DNA of 64,000 bases from Nocardioides ungokensis (GCF_013466985.1 NZ_CP059164.1:4349001-4413000); one strand, 5' to 3'; counted from the stretch's first letter, positions 53,314 through 62,808 are shown. Program-made: numbers and translations. Notes: a model not told the origin generated them from the sequence alone.

Positions 53314-54804
53314 TCAGGCCGGGTCCGCGCAGGCGGCCTCGGCCGGCTCGCACACCGGCTCGGGCGCCACCATCGGCCGCGGCCGCAGCAGCACGCCACC
53401 CGCCACCGCCGCGAGCAGCGCCGCGACGGCCCCGGCCGCGAAGGCGACCCGGAACCCCCCGTTGAGCGCCTCCAGCGGAGCCGCGCCCGCCGCGAGCAGG
53501 CTGCCGGTGCGGTGGTCGGACAGGCTGACCAGGACCGCGAGCCCGAGCGCGCCGCCCATCATGAAGGAGGTGTTGACCACGCCGGACGCGAGGCCGGACT
53601 CGTGCGGCTCGACGTCGCCCATGGCCGCCAGCAACACCGGGTTGAACGCGATCCCCGCGCCGGCGCCGAGGAGCAGCATCGAGGGCAGCACGTCGACCAG
53701 GAAGTCACCGTCGACCGGTGCCCGCGAGAACAGCAGCAGGCTGGCCGCCGCCAGCAGCAGCCCGGCCGTCAGAGGGGTGCGGACGCCGAGACGCATCACC
53801 AGGCGGTCGGACACCTTCAGCGAGCAGAACGCCATCAGCACGCTGGTCGGGAGGAAGGCCAGGCCGACCTCGAGGGCGTCGTACCCGAGCACTCGCTGGA
53901 GGTAGAGCGCGGCCAGGAAGAACCAGGCGAACATGGCCGCGGCCCAGAGCACGCCCACGACCTGCGAGACGGCGACGTTGCGCAGCGAGAACAGCCGCAG
54001 CGGCACCAGCGGGTGCGCGGTCCGCGCCTCCCACGCCACGAAGGCGCCGAGCAGGACGACCGAGGCGCCGAGCAGGCCCAGGGTGCGCACCGAGCCCCAG
54101 CCGGCGGCGTTCCCACCCACGATCCCGTAGACCGAGAGCATCAGCGCACTCGTGACGAGCACCGCGCCGGGGACGTCGAGCCGGCCGCCGCCCCCGGAGA
54201 CCGCGTCCTCCGGCAGCACCCGACGGGCGCTCACCCACACGGCCACGCCCACGGGGACGTTCACCAGGAAGATCCAGTGCCACGAGAAGAGCCCCGTGAG
54301 CACCCCGCCGAGCAGCACGCCGACCGCCCCGCCGCCGGACATCACGAAGCCGAAGAAGCCCATCGCCTTGGCGCGCTCGGCCGGGTCCGAGAACAGGCCC
54401 ATGATCAGGGAGAGCGCGACCGCCGACACGGCGGCACCGCCGAAGCCCTGGACGGCGCGGCCGGCCACCAACAGCCCGGACGCCGGGGCCAGCCCGCAGG
54501 CGACCGAGGCGAGGGTGAACGCCACCACACCCACCGAGAAGACCCGCTTGTTGCCGAAAAGGTCGCCGAGCCGCCCGCTCAGCAGCAGGAAGCCGCCGAA
54601 GGTCAGCAGGTAGGCGTTGACGACCCAGGCCAGGGCCGAGCCCGAGAAGCCCAGGTCGGTCTGGATGGACGGCAGGGCGACGTTCACGATGCTCGAGTCG
54701 AGCACGATCATCAGGTCGCCCAGGCACAGGACGTAGAGGGCCAGCCAGCGGCTCCGGTCGGTGGCCGAGCGGTCGGCAGTGCGGACGGCGGTGTGTTCGG
54801 TCAT
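53314..54804 (-). CDS. MFS drug exporter of the DHA2 (EmrB/QacA) type
   Basis: A 496-aa, 14-helix transporter. LCLGDLMIVLDSSIVNVALPSIQ is the DHA2 helix-1 motif (D1: LDxTVVNVALP variant). SGRLGDLFGNKRVFSVG is motif A and AGRAVQGFGGAAVSAVALSLI the B-C region. Members export antiseptics, antibiotics or dyes. ATG 54804 follows GAGGAG. No regulator gene is adjacent. The upstream region (54805-54911) is shared with the divergent gene at 54912. Confidence 0.9.
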   Translation of the reverse strand: MTEHTAVRTADRSATDRSRWLALYVLCLGDLMIVLDSSIVNVALPSIQTDLGFSGSALAWVVNAYLLTFGGFLLLSGRLGDLFGNKRVFSVGVVAFTLASVACGLAPASGLLVAGRAVQGFGGAAVSAVALSLIMGLFSDPAERAKAMGFFGFVMSGGGAVGVLLGGVLTGLFSWHWIFLVNVPVGVAVWVSARRVLPEDAVSGGGGRLDVPGAVLVTSALMLSVYGIVGGNAAGWGSVRTLGLLGASVVLLGAFVAWEARTAHPLVPLRLFSLRNVAVSQVVGVLWAAAMFAWFFLAALYLQRVLGYDALEVGLAFLPTSVLMAFCSLKVSDRLVMRLGVRTPLTAGLLLAAASLLLFSRAPVDGDFLVDVLPSMLLLGAGAGIAFNPVLLAAMGDVEPHESGLASGVVNTSFMMGGALGLAVLVSLSDHRTGSLLAAGAAPLEALNGGFRVAFAAGAVAALLAAVAGGVLLRPRPMVAPEPVCEPAEAACADPA

Positions 54805-54911
54805 CGATCTCTCCTCGGTGGACGGGGTTCACCCCTTCCACGAACGGGGCCCGGTCATTTCGACAGACCGGCCGGCACGGGAGAAGTCATCGCTGCGGAT
54901 ACGGTGTCGCC

Positions 54912-55562
54912 ATGAGCATGCGGGGACTCGGGGCCGTGCTCGTGCTCGCCCTGCTGGGGGCGGCCGGGGGGTTCGCGGTGGGACACCTCCTGGAGGACGC
55001 GCCCGTGGCGATGGCGGTGGCCGCGCCGGTGCCGGCGGCAGACCCCTCGCTGCCGGTCGACCAGCCCCCGACGTTCGCCCCCGACATCGACTACCCGTCG
55101 CTGCTCGCGGGCCAGGAGTACAAGCGGCACGTGCTCGGGCAGAAGGGCTTCCAGCAGTGGGTGTACGACGCGCCCTGGGGCTGGAAGCCCACCATCGAGA
55201 ACGGCGACCCCGACGAGATCCGCTGGCGACCGGCGGACGAACCGGACGTCGGCGGCTACAGCCTCCGGGTGAAGCTCGTCTTCGAGCACAAGACCAAGGA
55301 GGAGATGGTCGCGCAGAAGCTGGCGGCCATGCAGGCGGGCTACGACGACGTGCAGATCCTCGGTCAGACCCAGGACCTGCTGTCGTTCTCCTACCGCGAG
55401 CCGGACACCGACGTCCAGCGCTTCAACACGTTCCGCTGGCTGTCCTTGCCGGGCTCCGACGAGGCGCTCTTCGAGATGTCGGTCGTCGGCCGGGCGGTGG
55501 ACCGGGACGGGCTCGACGACCTGATGGAGCAGGTCTCCCGGAGCGTGCACCCGGTCCAGTAG
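54912..55562 (+). CDS. Membrane-anchored hypothetical protein
   Basis: A 216-aa protein with one N-terminal hydrophobic helix (GLGAVLVLALLGAAGGFAVG) and a soluble exported domain: WVYDAPWGWKPTIENGDPDEIRWRP, VKLVFEHKTKEEMVAQKLAA and FNTFRWLSLPGSDEALFEMSV (in parts). It resembles the small Sec-anchored domains often coded beside actinobacterial Ser/Thr kinases, and the gene next door is a kinase with a related extracellular layout. No function known. ATG 54912 is 6 nt after TACGGT (54900-54905). Confidence 0.65.
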   Translation: MSMRGLGAVLVLALLGAAGGFAVGHLLEDAPVAMAVAAPVPAADPSLPVDQPPTFAPDIDYPSLLAGQEYKRHVLGQKGFQQWVYDAPWGWKPTIENGDPDEIRWRPADEPDVGGYSLRVKLVFEHKTKEEMVAQKLAAMQAGYDDVQILGQTQDLLSFSYREPDTDVQRFNTFRWLSLPGSDEALFEMSVVGRAVDRDGLDDLMEQVSRSVHPVQ

Positions 55563-55579
55563 GGCCGAGGCAGCAGGGC

Positions 55580-57091
55580 TCAGATGCCGTGGGTCCGCAC
55601 GTCGTCGAGCACGGCGTTGGCGGTGGCCCGGTCCGCGCTGCGGACCTGGACCCACAGCAGCCGGTTGCCCGCGACCTGGACGACCCGCTCGACGGTGACG
55701 CCACCGGGACAGCCGGTGTAGACGACGGTGACCGAGGCGTTCCCCTCGACGGTGTCGTCGACCGGCTCGTCGGCGGCACCGCACTCGGGGTGCCTCGGCA
55801 CCTGGTGGGGCAGCGCGGTGCCGGGCAGGATGCCGAGGAAGACGCCCTGGCCGGCCGCGTCGCGGTCGGTCCAGCCGCGGGACGTGCCGACCGACAGCGC
55901 GGGGAACTCCTCCTTCGAGCCGGGGCTGGCCGGCGGGGTCCAGCCGGCCGTCGCCACGGCGCGGTCCCAGCCGACGGGCACGGTCACCGAGAGGTTCCCG
56001 GAGTCGTCGCTCAGGGTGGCGTCGCGACCGGTGCGCTGCTCGGCGAGGTAGCCGGCCGCGCCCCCGGCGGCCAGCGCGACGAGGCCCACCAGGGTGGCGA
56101 CGGCCCGGCGTCGGCCGCGCCGCGGGCGTCCGGGCTCGGGGAGGTCGCGGGACTCCGGACGCGGCGAGGGCGCGGCGCCCGGCTGGGTCAGGTGCGGGTC
56201 AACGGGGAGCCAGGGTTCGCTCGTCGACGTCACGCCGGGCGCGGCGGACCCGGGCTCGAGCACCGGGGCCAGCGCCGTCGCGAGCGCCGCCACGAAGGCG
56301 TCCACGTCGGGCCAGCGGTCCTCCCGGTCCGGGGCGAGCCCGCGCGCCACCACTGCCTCGACCTCGGCCGGGAAGGGCCGCTCCGGCGTGGACAGCGCGG
56401 GCGGCGTCCCGGGGCTGGCCGCCGCAGACAGCGAGGCGTGGGAGTACGCCGCGCGGCCGCTGAGCATCAGGTAGGCCAGGGAGGCGAGGGAGTACTGGTC
56501 GGCCCGCGCGTCCAGCCCCTCACCCAGGGCCTGCTCGGGGGCGACGTACGACGGGGTGCCGGCGATCATGGTCAGTCGCGAGGACATGTCGAGCGCCTTG
56601 CCGAGCCCGAGGTCGCCGACCATCGCGCGCACCTCGGTCTCCCCCGCCCGGGCGCCCTCGACGGTCCGGAAGAGCACGTTGGCCGGCTTCACGTCGCGGT
56701 GCAGGATGCCCCGCTGGTGCAGCGCCTGGAGGCCGGCGCCGACCTGCCGGACGACCTCGAGCGCCTGAGCCGGGGTGAGCCCCTCGAGCTCGAGCCGGTC
56801 CGCCAGGGTCCCCTGGTCGGCGTACGACATCACCAGGTAGGGCCGGCCGTCGTCGAGCTCGCCGGCGTCGTACACGGACACGACGTGCGGCGACTCCACC
56901 TTGCGCAGGTAGCGGCCCTCCTCGAGGAACCGCTGCCGGACGTGGTGGTCCTCGGTCCAGTTGTCGGCGAGCACCTTCACCGCCACCGGCGAGTCGAGCT
57001 GCTCGTCGTAGGCCAGCCATACCGTCGCGAAACCACCGGACCCGATGCGCCGGCGCACGGCATAGCGGCCGAGGCGGGAGGGCATGGACAC
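55580..57091 (-). CDS. Membrane Ser/Thr protein kinase (PknB-like)
   Basis: A 503-aa receptor-type kinase. The kinase domain is residues about 8-270: P-loop GSGGFATVW, Lys in VAVKVL, catalytic loop GILHRDVKPANVLF, DLG (for DFG) in VGDLGLGKAL, and APEQ. A Pro-rich linker is followed by one transmembrane helix (AVATLVGLVALAAGGAAGYLA, about residue 345) and an extracellular domain ending CPGGVTVERVVQVAGNRLLWVQV. The extracellular part lacks PASTA repeats. GTG 57091 is 6 nt from CATAAT (minus strand), close to the -10 consensus. Convergent with the 54912 gene, 17 bp apart. Confidence 0.9.
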   Translation of the reverse strand: MSMPSRLGRYAVRRRIGSGGFATVWLAYDEQLDSPVAVKVLADNWTEDHHVRQRFLEEGRYLRKVESPHVVSVYDAGELDDGRPYLVMSYADQGTLADRLELEGLTPAQALEVVRQVGAGLQALHQRGILHRDVKPANVLFRTVEGARAGETEVRAMVGDLGLGKALDMSSRLTMIAGTPSYVAPEQALGEGLDARADQYSLASLAYLMLSGRAAYSHASLSAAASPGTPPALSTPERPFPAEVEAVVARGLAPDREDRWPDVDAFVAALATALAPVLEPGSAAPGVTSTSEPWLPVDPHLTQPGAAPSPRPESRDLPEPGRPRRGRRRAVATLVGLVALAAGGAAGYLAEQRTGRDATLSDDSGNLSVTVPVGWDRAVATAGWTPPASPGSKEEFPALSVGTSRGWTDRDAAGQGVFLGILPGTALPHQVPRHPECGAADEPVDDTVEGNASVTVVYTGCPGGVTVERVVQVAGNRLLWVQVRSADRATANAVLDDVRTHGI

Positions 57092-57209
57092 CCCAGCATT
57101 ATGGGGGCACCAAGGGTCAACCCCGAGGAGGGTCAGGGGTGGGTTCCGGGGGCGGCTTCAGCGGCATCCCCGATGCGCGCACCCCCGTCGCCGCGCGAGT
57201 GTTCTCGGC

Positions 57210-58121
57210 ATGATCACGGTCGCATCACTCACCAGGACGTACGGCGCCTTCACGGCCGTCGACGACATCACCTTCACGGCCGAGGCCGGCCGGGTCACCG
57301 GCTTCCTCGGTCCCAACGGCGCCGGCAAGTCCACCACCATGCGGATCATGGTCGGGCTCACGCCGGCCACCTCCGGCACCGCCCACATCAACGGCCAGCG
57401 CTTCTCCGACCTGCCCAACCCGGGCCTCGAGGTCGGCGTGCTCCTCGACGCCTCCGCCCAGCACGCCGGCCGCACGGGCCGCGAGATCCTCACCGTCGCC
57501 CAGCGGATGATGGGGCTGCCGGCCCGGCGCGTCGACGAGATGCTCGAGCTGGTCAGCCTGACGCCCGACGAGGCCGGCCGCCGGGTGCGGCACTACTCGC
57601 TCGGCATGCGCCAGCGGCTGGGCATCGCCACGGCCCTGCTCGGTGACCCGGGCGTGCTGATCCTCGACGAGCCCGCCAACGGGCTCGACCCGGCCGGCAT
57701 CCGCTGGATGCGCGACCTGCTCCGCGGGTACGCCGACCAGGGCGGCACCGTGCTGCTCTCCTCGCACCTGCTGCACGAGATCGAGGTCATCGCCGACGAC
57801 CTCGTCGTCATCGGCCAGGGCCGCATCGTCGCCCAGGGCACCAAGGCCGAGCTGCTGCGGGCCGCCGGCACCCTGGTCCGCACCCACGACGCGCCCCGGC
57901 TCGCCACCGCCCTGACGGCGTCGGGCCTGAGCGTCGTCCCCAGCACCACCACCGGGGGCACCGACGCCCTGCGCGTGGACGCCGACCCCGAACTGGTCGG
58001 CAAGGTCGCCCAGCAGGCCGGCATCGCGCTCGCCGAGCTACGGGCCGCCGACGGCGCGGGCCTGGAGGAGATGTTCCTCGAGCTCACCGCCGACACCCAA
58101 CGAGAAGGAGCGGTCGCATGA
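57210..58121 (+). CDS. ABC transporter ATP-binding protein
   Basis: A 303-aa ABC-2-type ATPase. The Walker A motif is GFLGPNGAGKSTTMRIM, the signature YSLGMRQRLGIATAL, Walker B VLILDEPANGLDPAG and the switch VLLSSHLLHEIE. The C-terminal domain (LRAAGTLVRTHDAPRLATAL) is that of antibiotic-resistance or lantibiotic-immunity type ATPases. It is coupled to its permease by a 4-nt overlap. ATG 57210 is the first credible start; no clear ribosome-binding site is seen. Confidence 0.9.
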   Translation: MITVASLTRTYGAFTAVDDITFTAEAGRVTGFLGPNGAGKSTTMRIMVGLTPATSGTAHINGQRFSDLPNPGLEVGVLLDASAQHAGRTGREILTVAQRMMGLPARRVDEMLELVSLTPDEAGRRVRHYSLGMRQRLGIATALLGDPGVLILDEPANGLDPAGIRWMRDLLRGYADQGGTVLLSSHLLHEIEVIADDLVVIGQGRIVAQGTKAELLRAAGTLVRTHDAPRLATALTASGLSVVPSTTTGGTDALRVDADPELVGKVAQQAGIALAELRAADGAGLEEMFLELTADTQREGAVA

Positions 58122-58927
58122 CCACCACCACCCTCGCGCCCGCCGCCGGGCGCACCGGGACGCCGAAGCCGGCGCCGAGCCCGATCCCGCTCTCCCGCAT
58201 CACCGCGGTCGAGCTGCGCAAGTCGTTCGACACCCGGTCGGGGTTCTGGCTGCTGGCCAGCATCGGCATCACCGCCGTGCTCGCCACCGGCGCCGTCCTG
58301 CTCTGGGCCCCCGACAGTGAGCTGACCTACGACACGTTCGCGGCCGCCATCGGCTTCCCGATGGCGGTGATCCTGCCGATGATCGCGGTGCTGTCGGTGA
58401 CCAGCGAGTGGAGCCAGCGCAGCGGCCTCACGACGTTCACGCTCGTGCCCCACCGCAGCCGGGTCATCCTCGCCAAGGCGCTGGTCGCGATCGGCGTGGG
58501 CGTCGCCTCGATGCTGCTCGCCTTCGGCATCGGCGCGATCGGCAACATCGCGGGGTCCGCGATCGCCGGGGTCCCGACCGTCTGGGACGACGGGTTCGGC
58601 GTGCTCGGCTACATCGTGCTCGGCAACGTGCTGGGCCTGCTGGTCGGCTTCATGCTCGGCACCGTCATCCGCAACTCGGCCGGCGCGATCGTGGCGTACT
58701 TCGTCTACTCGTTCGTGCTGCCCACCCTGTCGATGCTGCTGGCCAACGGCCAGCAGTGGTTCCGCGACCTCCAGCCGTGGATCGACTTCAACTTCGCCCA
58801 GGGCCAGCTCTTCAACGGCTCGATGAGCGGGGAGCAATGGGCACACCTCGGCGTCGCCGGCACGATCTGGCTCGTGGCGCCGCTCGCGGTCGGCCTGGCG
58901 ATGCTGATGCGGTCCGAGGTCAAGTAA
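58118..58927 (+). CDS. ABC-2 type permease
   Basis: A 269-aa membrane subunit with six hydrophobic helices, preceded by a Pro-rich N-terminus. RITAVELRKSFDTRSGFWLLASIGI and SVTSEWSQRSGLTTFTLVPHRSRVI (in parts: EWSQRSGLTTFTLVP) are typical of ABC-2 permeases of the resistance type. ATG overlaps the ATPase stop (ATGA). Substrate unknown. A strong stem-loop 17 nt downstream ends the operon. Confidence 0.86.
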   Translation: MTTTTLAPAAGRTGTPKPAPSPIPLSRITAVELRKSFDTRSGFWLLASIGITAVLATGAVLLWAPDSELTYDTFAAAIGFPMAVILPMIAVLSVTSEWSQRSGLTTFTLVPHRSRVILAKALVAIGVGVASMLLAFGIGAIGNIAGSAIAGVPTVWDDGFGVLGYIVLGNVLGLLVGFMLGTVIRNSAGAIVAYFVYSFVLPTLSMLLANGQQWFRDLQPWIDFNFAQGQLFNGSMSGEQWAHLGVAGTIWLVAPLAVGLAMLMRSEVK

Positions 58928-58944
58928 CGATCCCCCAACGGGTA

Positions 58945-58973
58945 GGGCTCCGGCGGTGCTGCCGCCGGGGCCC
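58945..58973 (+). terminator. Stem-loop after the ABC operon
   Basis: GGGCTCCGGCGG (58945-58956) pairs with CCGCCGGGGCCC (58962-58973) around a 5-nt loop, with a single G-U pair in the stem. It separates the ABC permease gene from the promoter (TAGTGT, 58979-58984) of the sigma factor. Confidence 0.7.
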
Positions 58974-59010
58974 TCCATTAGTGTCCGTGGCACGGGGAAA
59001 GGAACACCGC

Positions 59011-59580
59011 ATGACCGGGGACACGTACGCCGAGGCCACCACGCCGGACGAGATCGACGATCTGGCGCGACGGGCGCAGGACGGCGACCGCGATGCCATG
59101 GAGCTGCTGCTCGGGGCGATCCGCCCTCGCGCGCTCAACGTCTGCCGGGGGGTGCTGCCCTACACGCCGGACGCGGAGGACGCCTGCCAGGAGGCGCTGC
59201 TCAACATCGCCAACAAGATCTGCTCCTGGGGCGGTCGCGGCCGCTTCACCACCTGGATGCACGTCGTGGCGGTCAACTCCGCACGCACCACCTACCGCCG
59301 GATGAAGAACCAGGCGATCGCCAGCGACGTGCTGCCGGCCGAGAAGCCGGACCCACGCACCACCAGCGTCATCGCCGGGACCCGCCTCGACCTGCTCGAG
59401 GCGATGGAGACCATCGAGCGCGACCATCCGCAGTTCGTCGAGCCGCTGCTGCTGCGTGACGTCTACGGGATGTCCTACGAGGAGATCGCCGCGCTCGTCG
59501 GCGTCCCGCTGGGCACGATCAAGGCGCAGATCCACCACGGCCGCAAGCTCGCGCGGCCGTTGCTGCGGGCCGGGGACTGA
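59011..59580 (+). CDS. ECF RNA polymerase sigma factor
   Basis: A 189-aa extracytoplasmic-function sigma factor. Region 2 is about residues 25-95 (CQEALLNIANKICSWGGRGR, TTWMHVVAVNSARTTYRR) and region 4 about 130-185 (LLLRDVYGMSYEEIAALVG, GTIKAQIHHGRKLARPLL). ATG 59011 follows AAAGGA. Its TGA overlaps the ATG of the downstream metallopeptidase lipoprotein (TGATG); no anti-sigma gene is present next to it, which is unusual. Possible promoter TAGTGT at 58979-58984. Confidence 0.92.
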   Translation: MTGDTYAEATTPDEIDDLARRAQDGDRDAMELLLGAIRPRALNVCRGVLPYTPDAEDACQEALLNIANKICSWGGRGRFTTWMHVVAVNSARTTYRRMKNQAIASDVLPAEKPDPRTTSVIAGTRLDLLEAMETIERDHPQFVEPLLLRDVYGMSYEEIAALVGVPLGTIKAQIHHGRKLARPLLRAGD

Positions 59581-61009
59581 TGCGCGCCCTCGTCGCCGGA
59601 CTGGCGGCGGGGTCGTTGCTGCTGGCCGGGTGCACGTCGGGGTCCGACGACCCGAGCCCTGCCCCCCACGGGAGCCCGACCACCCACGGAAGCCTCGACG
59701 CCGCGCTGAGCACGCCCGTCGAGGACCGGGTCTACCCGCAGGTCGGCGACCCCGGCGTCGACGCCCTGCACTACGGCCTCGACCTCACGTGGAGCCCGGA
59801 CTCCTCGACACTGGACGCCGTCGAGACGCTGGTCCTCCGGGCCACCTCCGACGCCCCGACCTTCCAGCTCGACCTCGAGCACGCCCTCGCGGTGTCGTCG
59901 GTGACCGTCGACGGCAGGGACGCGGCGTACGACCACGAGGGCAAGGACCTCGTGGTCCGCACCCCGGTGACCGCGGACCAGCGCTACACGGTCGTGCTCC
60001 ACTACGCCGGGACGCCCCGCCCGGTCGCGGCGCCGACCACGCGCTCCGACTTCAGCACCCTCGGCTGGACCATCACACCCGACGGCGAGGTGTGGACGAT
60101 GCAGGAGCCCTTCGGCGCCTTCTCGTGGTACGCCGTCAACGACCAGCCGTCGGACAAGGCGCTCTACGACTTCACCATCTCGGCGCCCTCGCCGATGGTC
60201 GGGATCGCCAACGGCACGCTGGAGTCGCGCCACGACGAGGGCGACCGCACCGTCACCCGCTGGCACCTCGCCGAGCCCGCGTCGTCGTACCTCACGACGA
60301 TCGCGATCGGCGATTTCCGGGAGACCCGCGACCGCTCGGCCAGCGGGGTGCCGGTGACCTACTGGACCCCGCGCGACCGGCCCGCCCTCGTCGACCGGCT
60401 GCGGCCGGCCGCCGACGAGCTGGGCTGGATCGAGGACCGGCTCGGTCCCTACCCGTTCTCCTCGCTCGGCGTGCTCGTGGTCGACTCCCGCAGCGGGATG
60501 GAGACCCAGACGATGATCACGCTGGGCAGCACCGCGTACGACACCTCGCCGGAGGTGCTCGTCCACGAGATGGTGCACCAGTGGTACGGCGACACGAGGT
60601 CACGCCGGCCGACTGGCGCGACGTCTGGATGAGCGAGGGGATGGCGCTCTACCTGCAGGGGCTGTGGCAGGCGGAGCACGACCACCTCCCGGTGCCGGCG
60701 CTGATGGCCCGCTGGGCGCGGGCCGAGCCGCAGATGCGCCGCGAGTCGGGGCCGCCGGCCGACTACGACCCGGCGACCTTCGGCGCGGGCAACGTCTACT
60801 ACGGCCCGGCGCTGATGTGGGACCAGCTGCGGCGTCGTCTCGGCGACGAGCGGTTCTGGGCGATCGTCCGCGCCTGGCCGAAGGCCCACGAGGACGCCAA
60901 CGCCTCCTACGACGACCTCACCGGCTTCTGGTCCGAGCGGACCGGCACGGACCTGCACCCCTTCTTCGACTCCTGGCTGCTCGGGGCGACCTCGCCGCCC
61001 TTCCCCTGA
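59580..61009 (+). CDS. M1-family metallopeptidase lipoprotein (one apparent frameshift)
   Basis: A zinc aminopeptidase-like surface protein, 476 aa after repair. The lipoprotein signal is LVAGLAAGSLLLAGCTSG (lipobox LAGC). The N-terminal beta domain is followed by the zinc site VHEMVHQWYGD (HEMVH at residues 329-333) and the third ligand Glu in MSEGMALYLQ. SRSGMETQTM is the exopeptidase G-x-M-E-N-like motif. One base is lost near 60596, between YGD and VTPADWRDVW. Translationally coupled to the sigma factor gene (TGATG), so the two probably act in one response. Confidence 0.87.
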
Positions 61010-61074
61010 CGCGGCTGCGCTGCCCACAGCGGAACCCCTTGCGTCGGAGCGACCGAGCCTGTTCGGTGGGAGCC

Positions 61075-62082
61075 ATGCGACTCCTGGTGCTCGGTGGCTC
61101 GGTCTTCCTCTCCCGCGCGGTGGCCGAGGAGGCGGTGCGTCGCGGGCACGACGTCACGTGTGCCTGCCGGGGCTCGTCGGGCTCGGTGCCCGACGGGACC
61201 CGTCACGTGGTGGCCGACCGCTCCGAGGGCCTGCCCGACGAGCTCGCCGACGACTACGACGCCGTGGTCGACGTCGGCCGCCTGCCGTCCTGGGTCCGGT
61301 CCGCGGTCGAGCGGATCCCGTCGGCACACTGGGTCTTCGTCTCCACGATCAACGTCTACTCCGACGACTCCACGCCCGGCGGGCCCGGTGCCCTGCCGCT
61401 GCGCGAGCCGCTCCACGAGGACCGCGACCTGCGCGAGGATCCCGAGGCCTACGGGCCGATGAAGGTCGCGTGCGAGCAGGTCGTCTCGGCCGGAGCCGCA
61501 TCCGCGACGATCATCCGGCCCGGACTGATCGTCGGACCCGGCGACCCGTCCGGGCGCTTCACCTACTGGCCTGCGCGCCTCGCCGACACCGCCGACCACC
61601 CGGAGGTGCTGGTCCCCGGATCACCCGACGACTCGGTCCAGGTCGTCGACGCCCGCGACCTGGCGGCCTGGATCGTGACCTGCGCCGAGGAGCGGCGTAC
61701 CGGCACCTTCGACGGCACCGGCCTCGCCACGACCCGCGCGGCGTTCGTCGACGCGGTCGCGGCGGCCGCCCGCGAGCTCGGGCTGCACGACCCGACGACG
61801 ACCACGTTCACCGCTGTCGACCAGGACTTCCTGGTCGCCCACGAGGTGGAGCCGTGGATGGGTCCGCGCTCGGTCCCGGTGTGGCTGCCGCTGCCGGAGT
61901 ACGCCGGGCTGATGGCCCACGACGTGACCGCGTCGTTCGACGCCGGGCTGAGCACGCGCCCGCTCTCCGAGACCGCCCGCGACACCCTGGTGTGGCTCCG
62001 CGAGACACCCGACGCCCCGGTCACCGGATGGTCCCGCGAGGACGAGGAGAAGGTCCTCGCGGCCTGGCACGAGCGGGCCTGA
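61075..62082 (+). CDS. NAD-dependent epimerase/dehydratase-like reductase
   Basis: A 335-aa extended-SDR-like protein. The Rossmann start is LLVLGGSVFLSRAVAEEAVRRG (G-G-x-x-F-L-G type). Later segments include STINVYSDDST, YGPMKVACEQVV (Y-x-x-x-K), IIRPGLIVGPGDPSGRFTYW, and VQVVDARDLAAWIV. This pattern is close to plant CSP41/isoflavone-reductase-like epimerases found in actinobacteria. Substrate unknown. ATG 61075 has GGGAG upstream. Monocistronic. Confidence 0.83.
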   Translation: MRLLVLGGSVFLSRAVAEEAVRRGHDVTCACRGSSGSVPDGTRHVVADRSEGLPDELADDYDAVVDVGRLPSWVRSAVERIPSAHWVFVSTINVYSDDSTPGGPGALPLREPLHEDRDLREDPEAYGPMKVACEQVVSAGAASATIIRPGLIVGPGDPSGRFTYWPARLADTADHPEVLVPGSPDDSVQVVDARDLAAWIVTCAEERRTGTFDGTGLATTRAAFVDAVAAAARELGLHDPTTTTFTAVDQDFLVAHEVEPWMGPRSVPVWLPLPEYAGLMAHDVTASFDAGLSTRPLSETARDTLVWLRETPDAPVTGWSREDEEKVLAAWHERA

Positions 62083-62091
62083 GGTCCCTGC

Positions 62092-62697
62092 TCATCCGAG
62101 GTCGAGCGGCTCGCCGAACGTCGCGCCGAAGGCGAGCTCGGCGAGTGGCTTGCGGGTGCGCGGCCGGCGGTCGCGCTCGCGCGCGGCGGCGTCGCCCGCG
62201 TCGTCCGCGGCCAGCTCGCGGCCCAGCGCGACGCCGGTCGTGACCTGCCAGTGCCGCGGCACTCCCGCCTGCGCCGCAAGCCCCTCGTGGTCGAACCCGG
62301 CGAACTGGTGGACCACCAACCCCAGCGCGAGGGCCTGGACGCTGAGCTGGGCCACCGCCTGGCCGAGGTCGTAGGCCGCGTAGTCGGAGTAGGTCAGGGC
62401 GTCCTCCTCCGGCCCGGAGGCAACCTGGTGCAGCGTGAAGACCAGCGCGCTCGCGCGCGGCGCCCACGACTGGTTGCCCCGCGAGAGCAGCGGGACGAGG
62501 CGCTGGTGCGCGGCGTCGCCACGCCGGGCCACCAGGAACGCCCACGGCTGCGAGTTGCCCGCGGACGGCGCCCACCGGGCCGCCTCCAGCATCGCCCGCA
62601 GCTCGTCGTCGACGAGCACGTGGGTGTCGTCGAACGACCGGGTGCTGCGCCGCTCGCGCGGCAGCGGGAGCAGGTCGGGCGAGGCGTCGAGGGTCAC
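62092..62697 (-). CDS. Nitroreductase-family protein
   Basis: A 201-aa FMN-dependent reductase. RERRSTRSFDDTHV is the FMN-phosphate start, MLEAARWAPSAGNSQPWAFLV the central motif, and YDLGQAVAQLSVQALALGLVVHQFAGFD the core helix region. Members reduce nitro compounds, quinones or flavins with NAD(P)H. GTG 62697 is the start consistent with the family. It is divergent from the carboxyltransferase gene, with a long inverted repeat between them. Confidence 0.87.
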   Translation of the reverse strand: MTLDASPDLLPLPRERRSTRSFDDTHVLVDDELRAMLEAARWAPSAGNSQPWAFLVARRGDAAHQRLVPLLSRGNQSWAPRASALVFTLHQVASGPEEDALTYSDYAAYDLGQAVAQLSVQALALGLVVHQFAGFDHEGLAAQAGVPRHWQVTTGVALGRELAADDAGDAAARERDRRPRTRKPLAELAFGATFGEPLDLG

Positions 62698-62760
62698 TCG
62701 GGGCGAACGCGTCGACGTCCGCTCCTGTTCCCGCGCCCACCCCTCCGCGCACGTCGAGCG

Positions 62761-62808
62761 GGACGTCATACGAAACGGTCGCCCCAGCGACGGCAACGTA
62801 TGACGTCC
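62761..62808. promoter_or_regulatory. Long inverted repeat between nitroreductase and carboxyltransferase genes
   Basis: GGACGTCATACG (62761-62772) is the exact reverse complement of CGTATGACGTCC (62797-62808), with a 24-nt spacer holding a smaller GTCGC/GCGAC inverted repeat. Nothing else occupies the 144-bp divergent gap apart from the carboxyltransferase -10 (TAACCT, 62830-62835). Likely a shared operator. Confidence 0.6.

Noticed and set aside
51751..54915. A 1054-aa open frame on the plus strand
   Set aside because: It runs antisense over a recognised amidohydrolase and a recognised MFS transporter and has a composition of Arg, Ala and Gly without domains.
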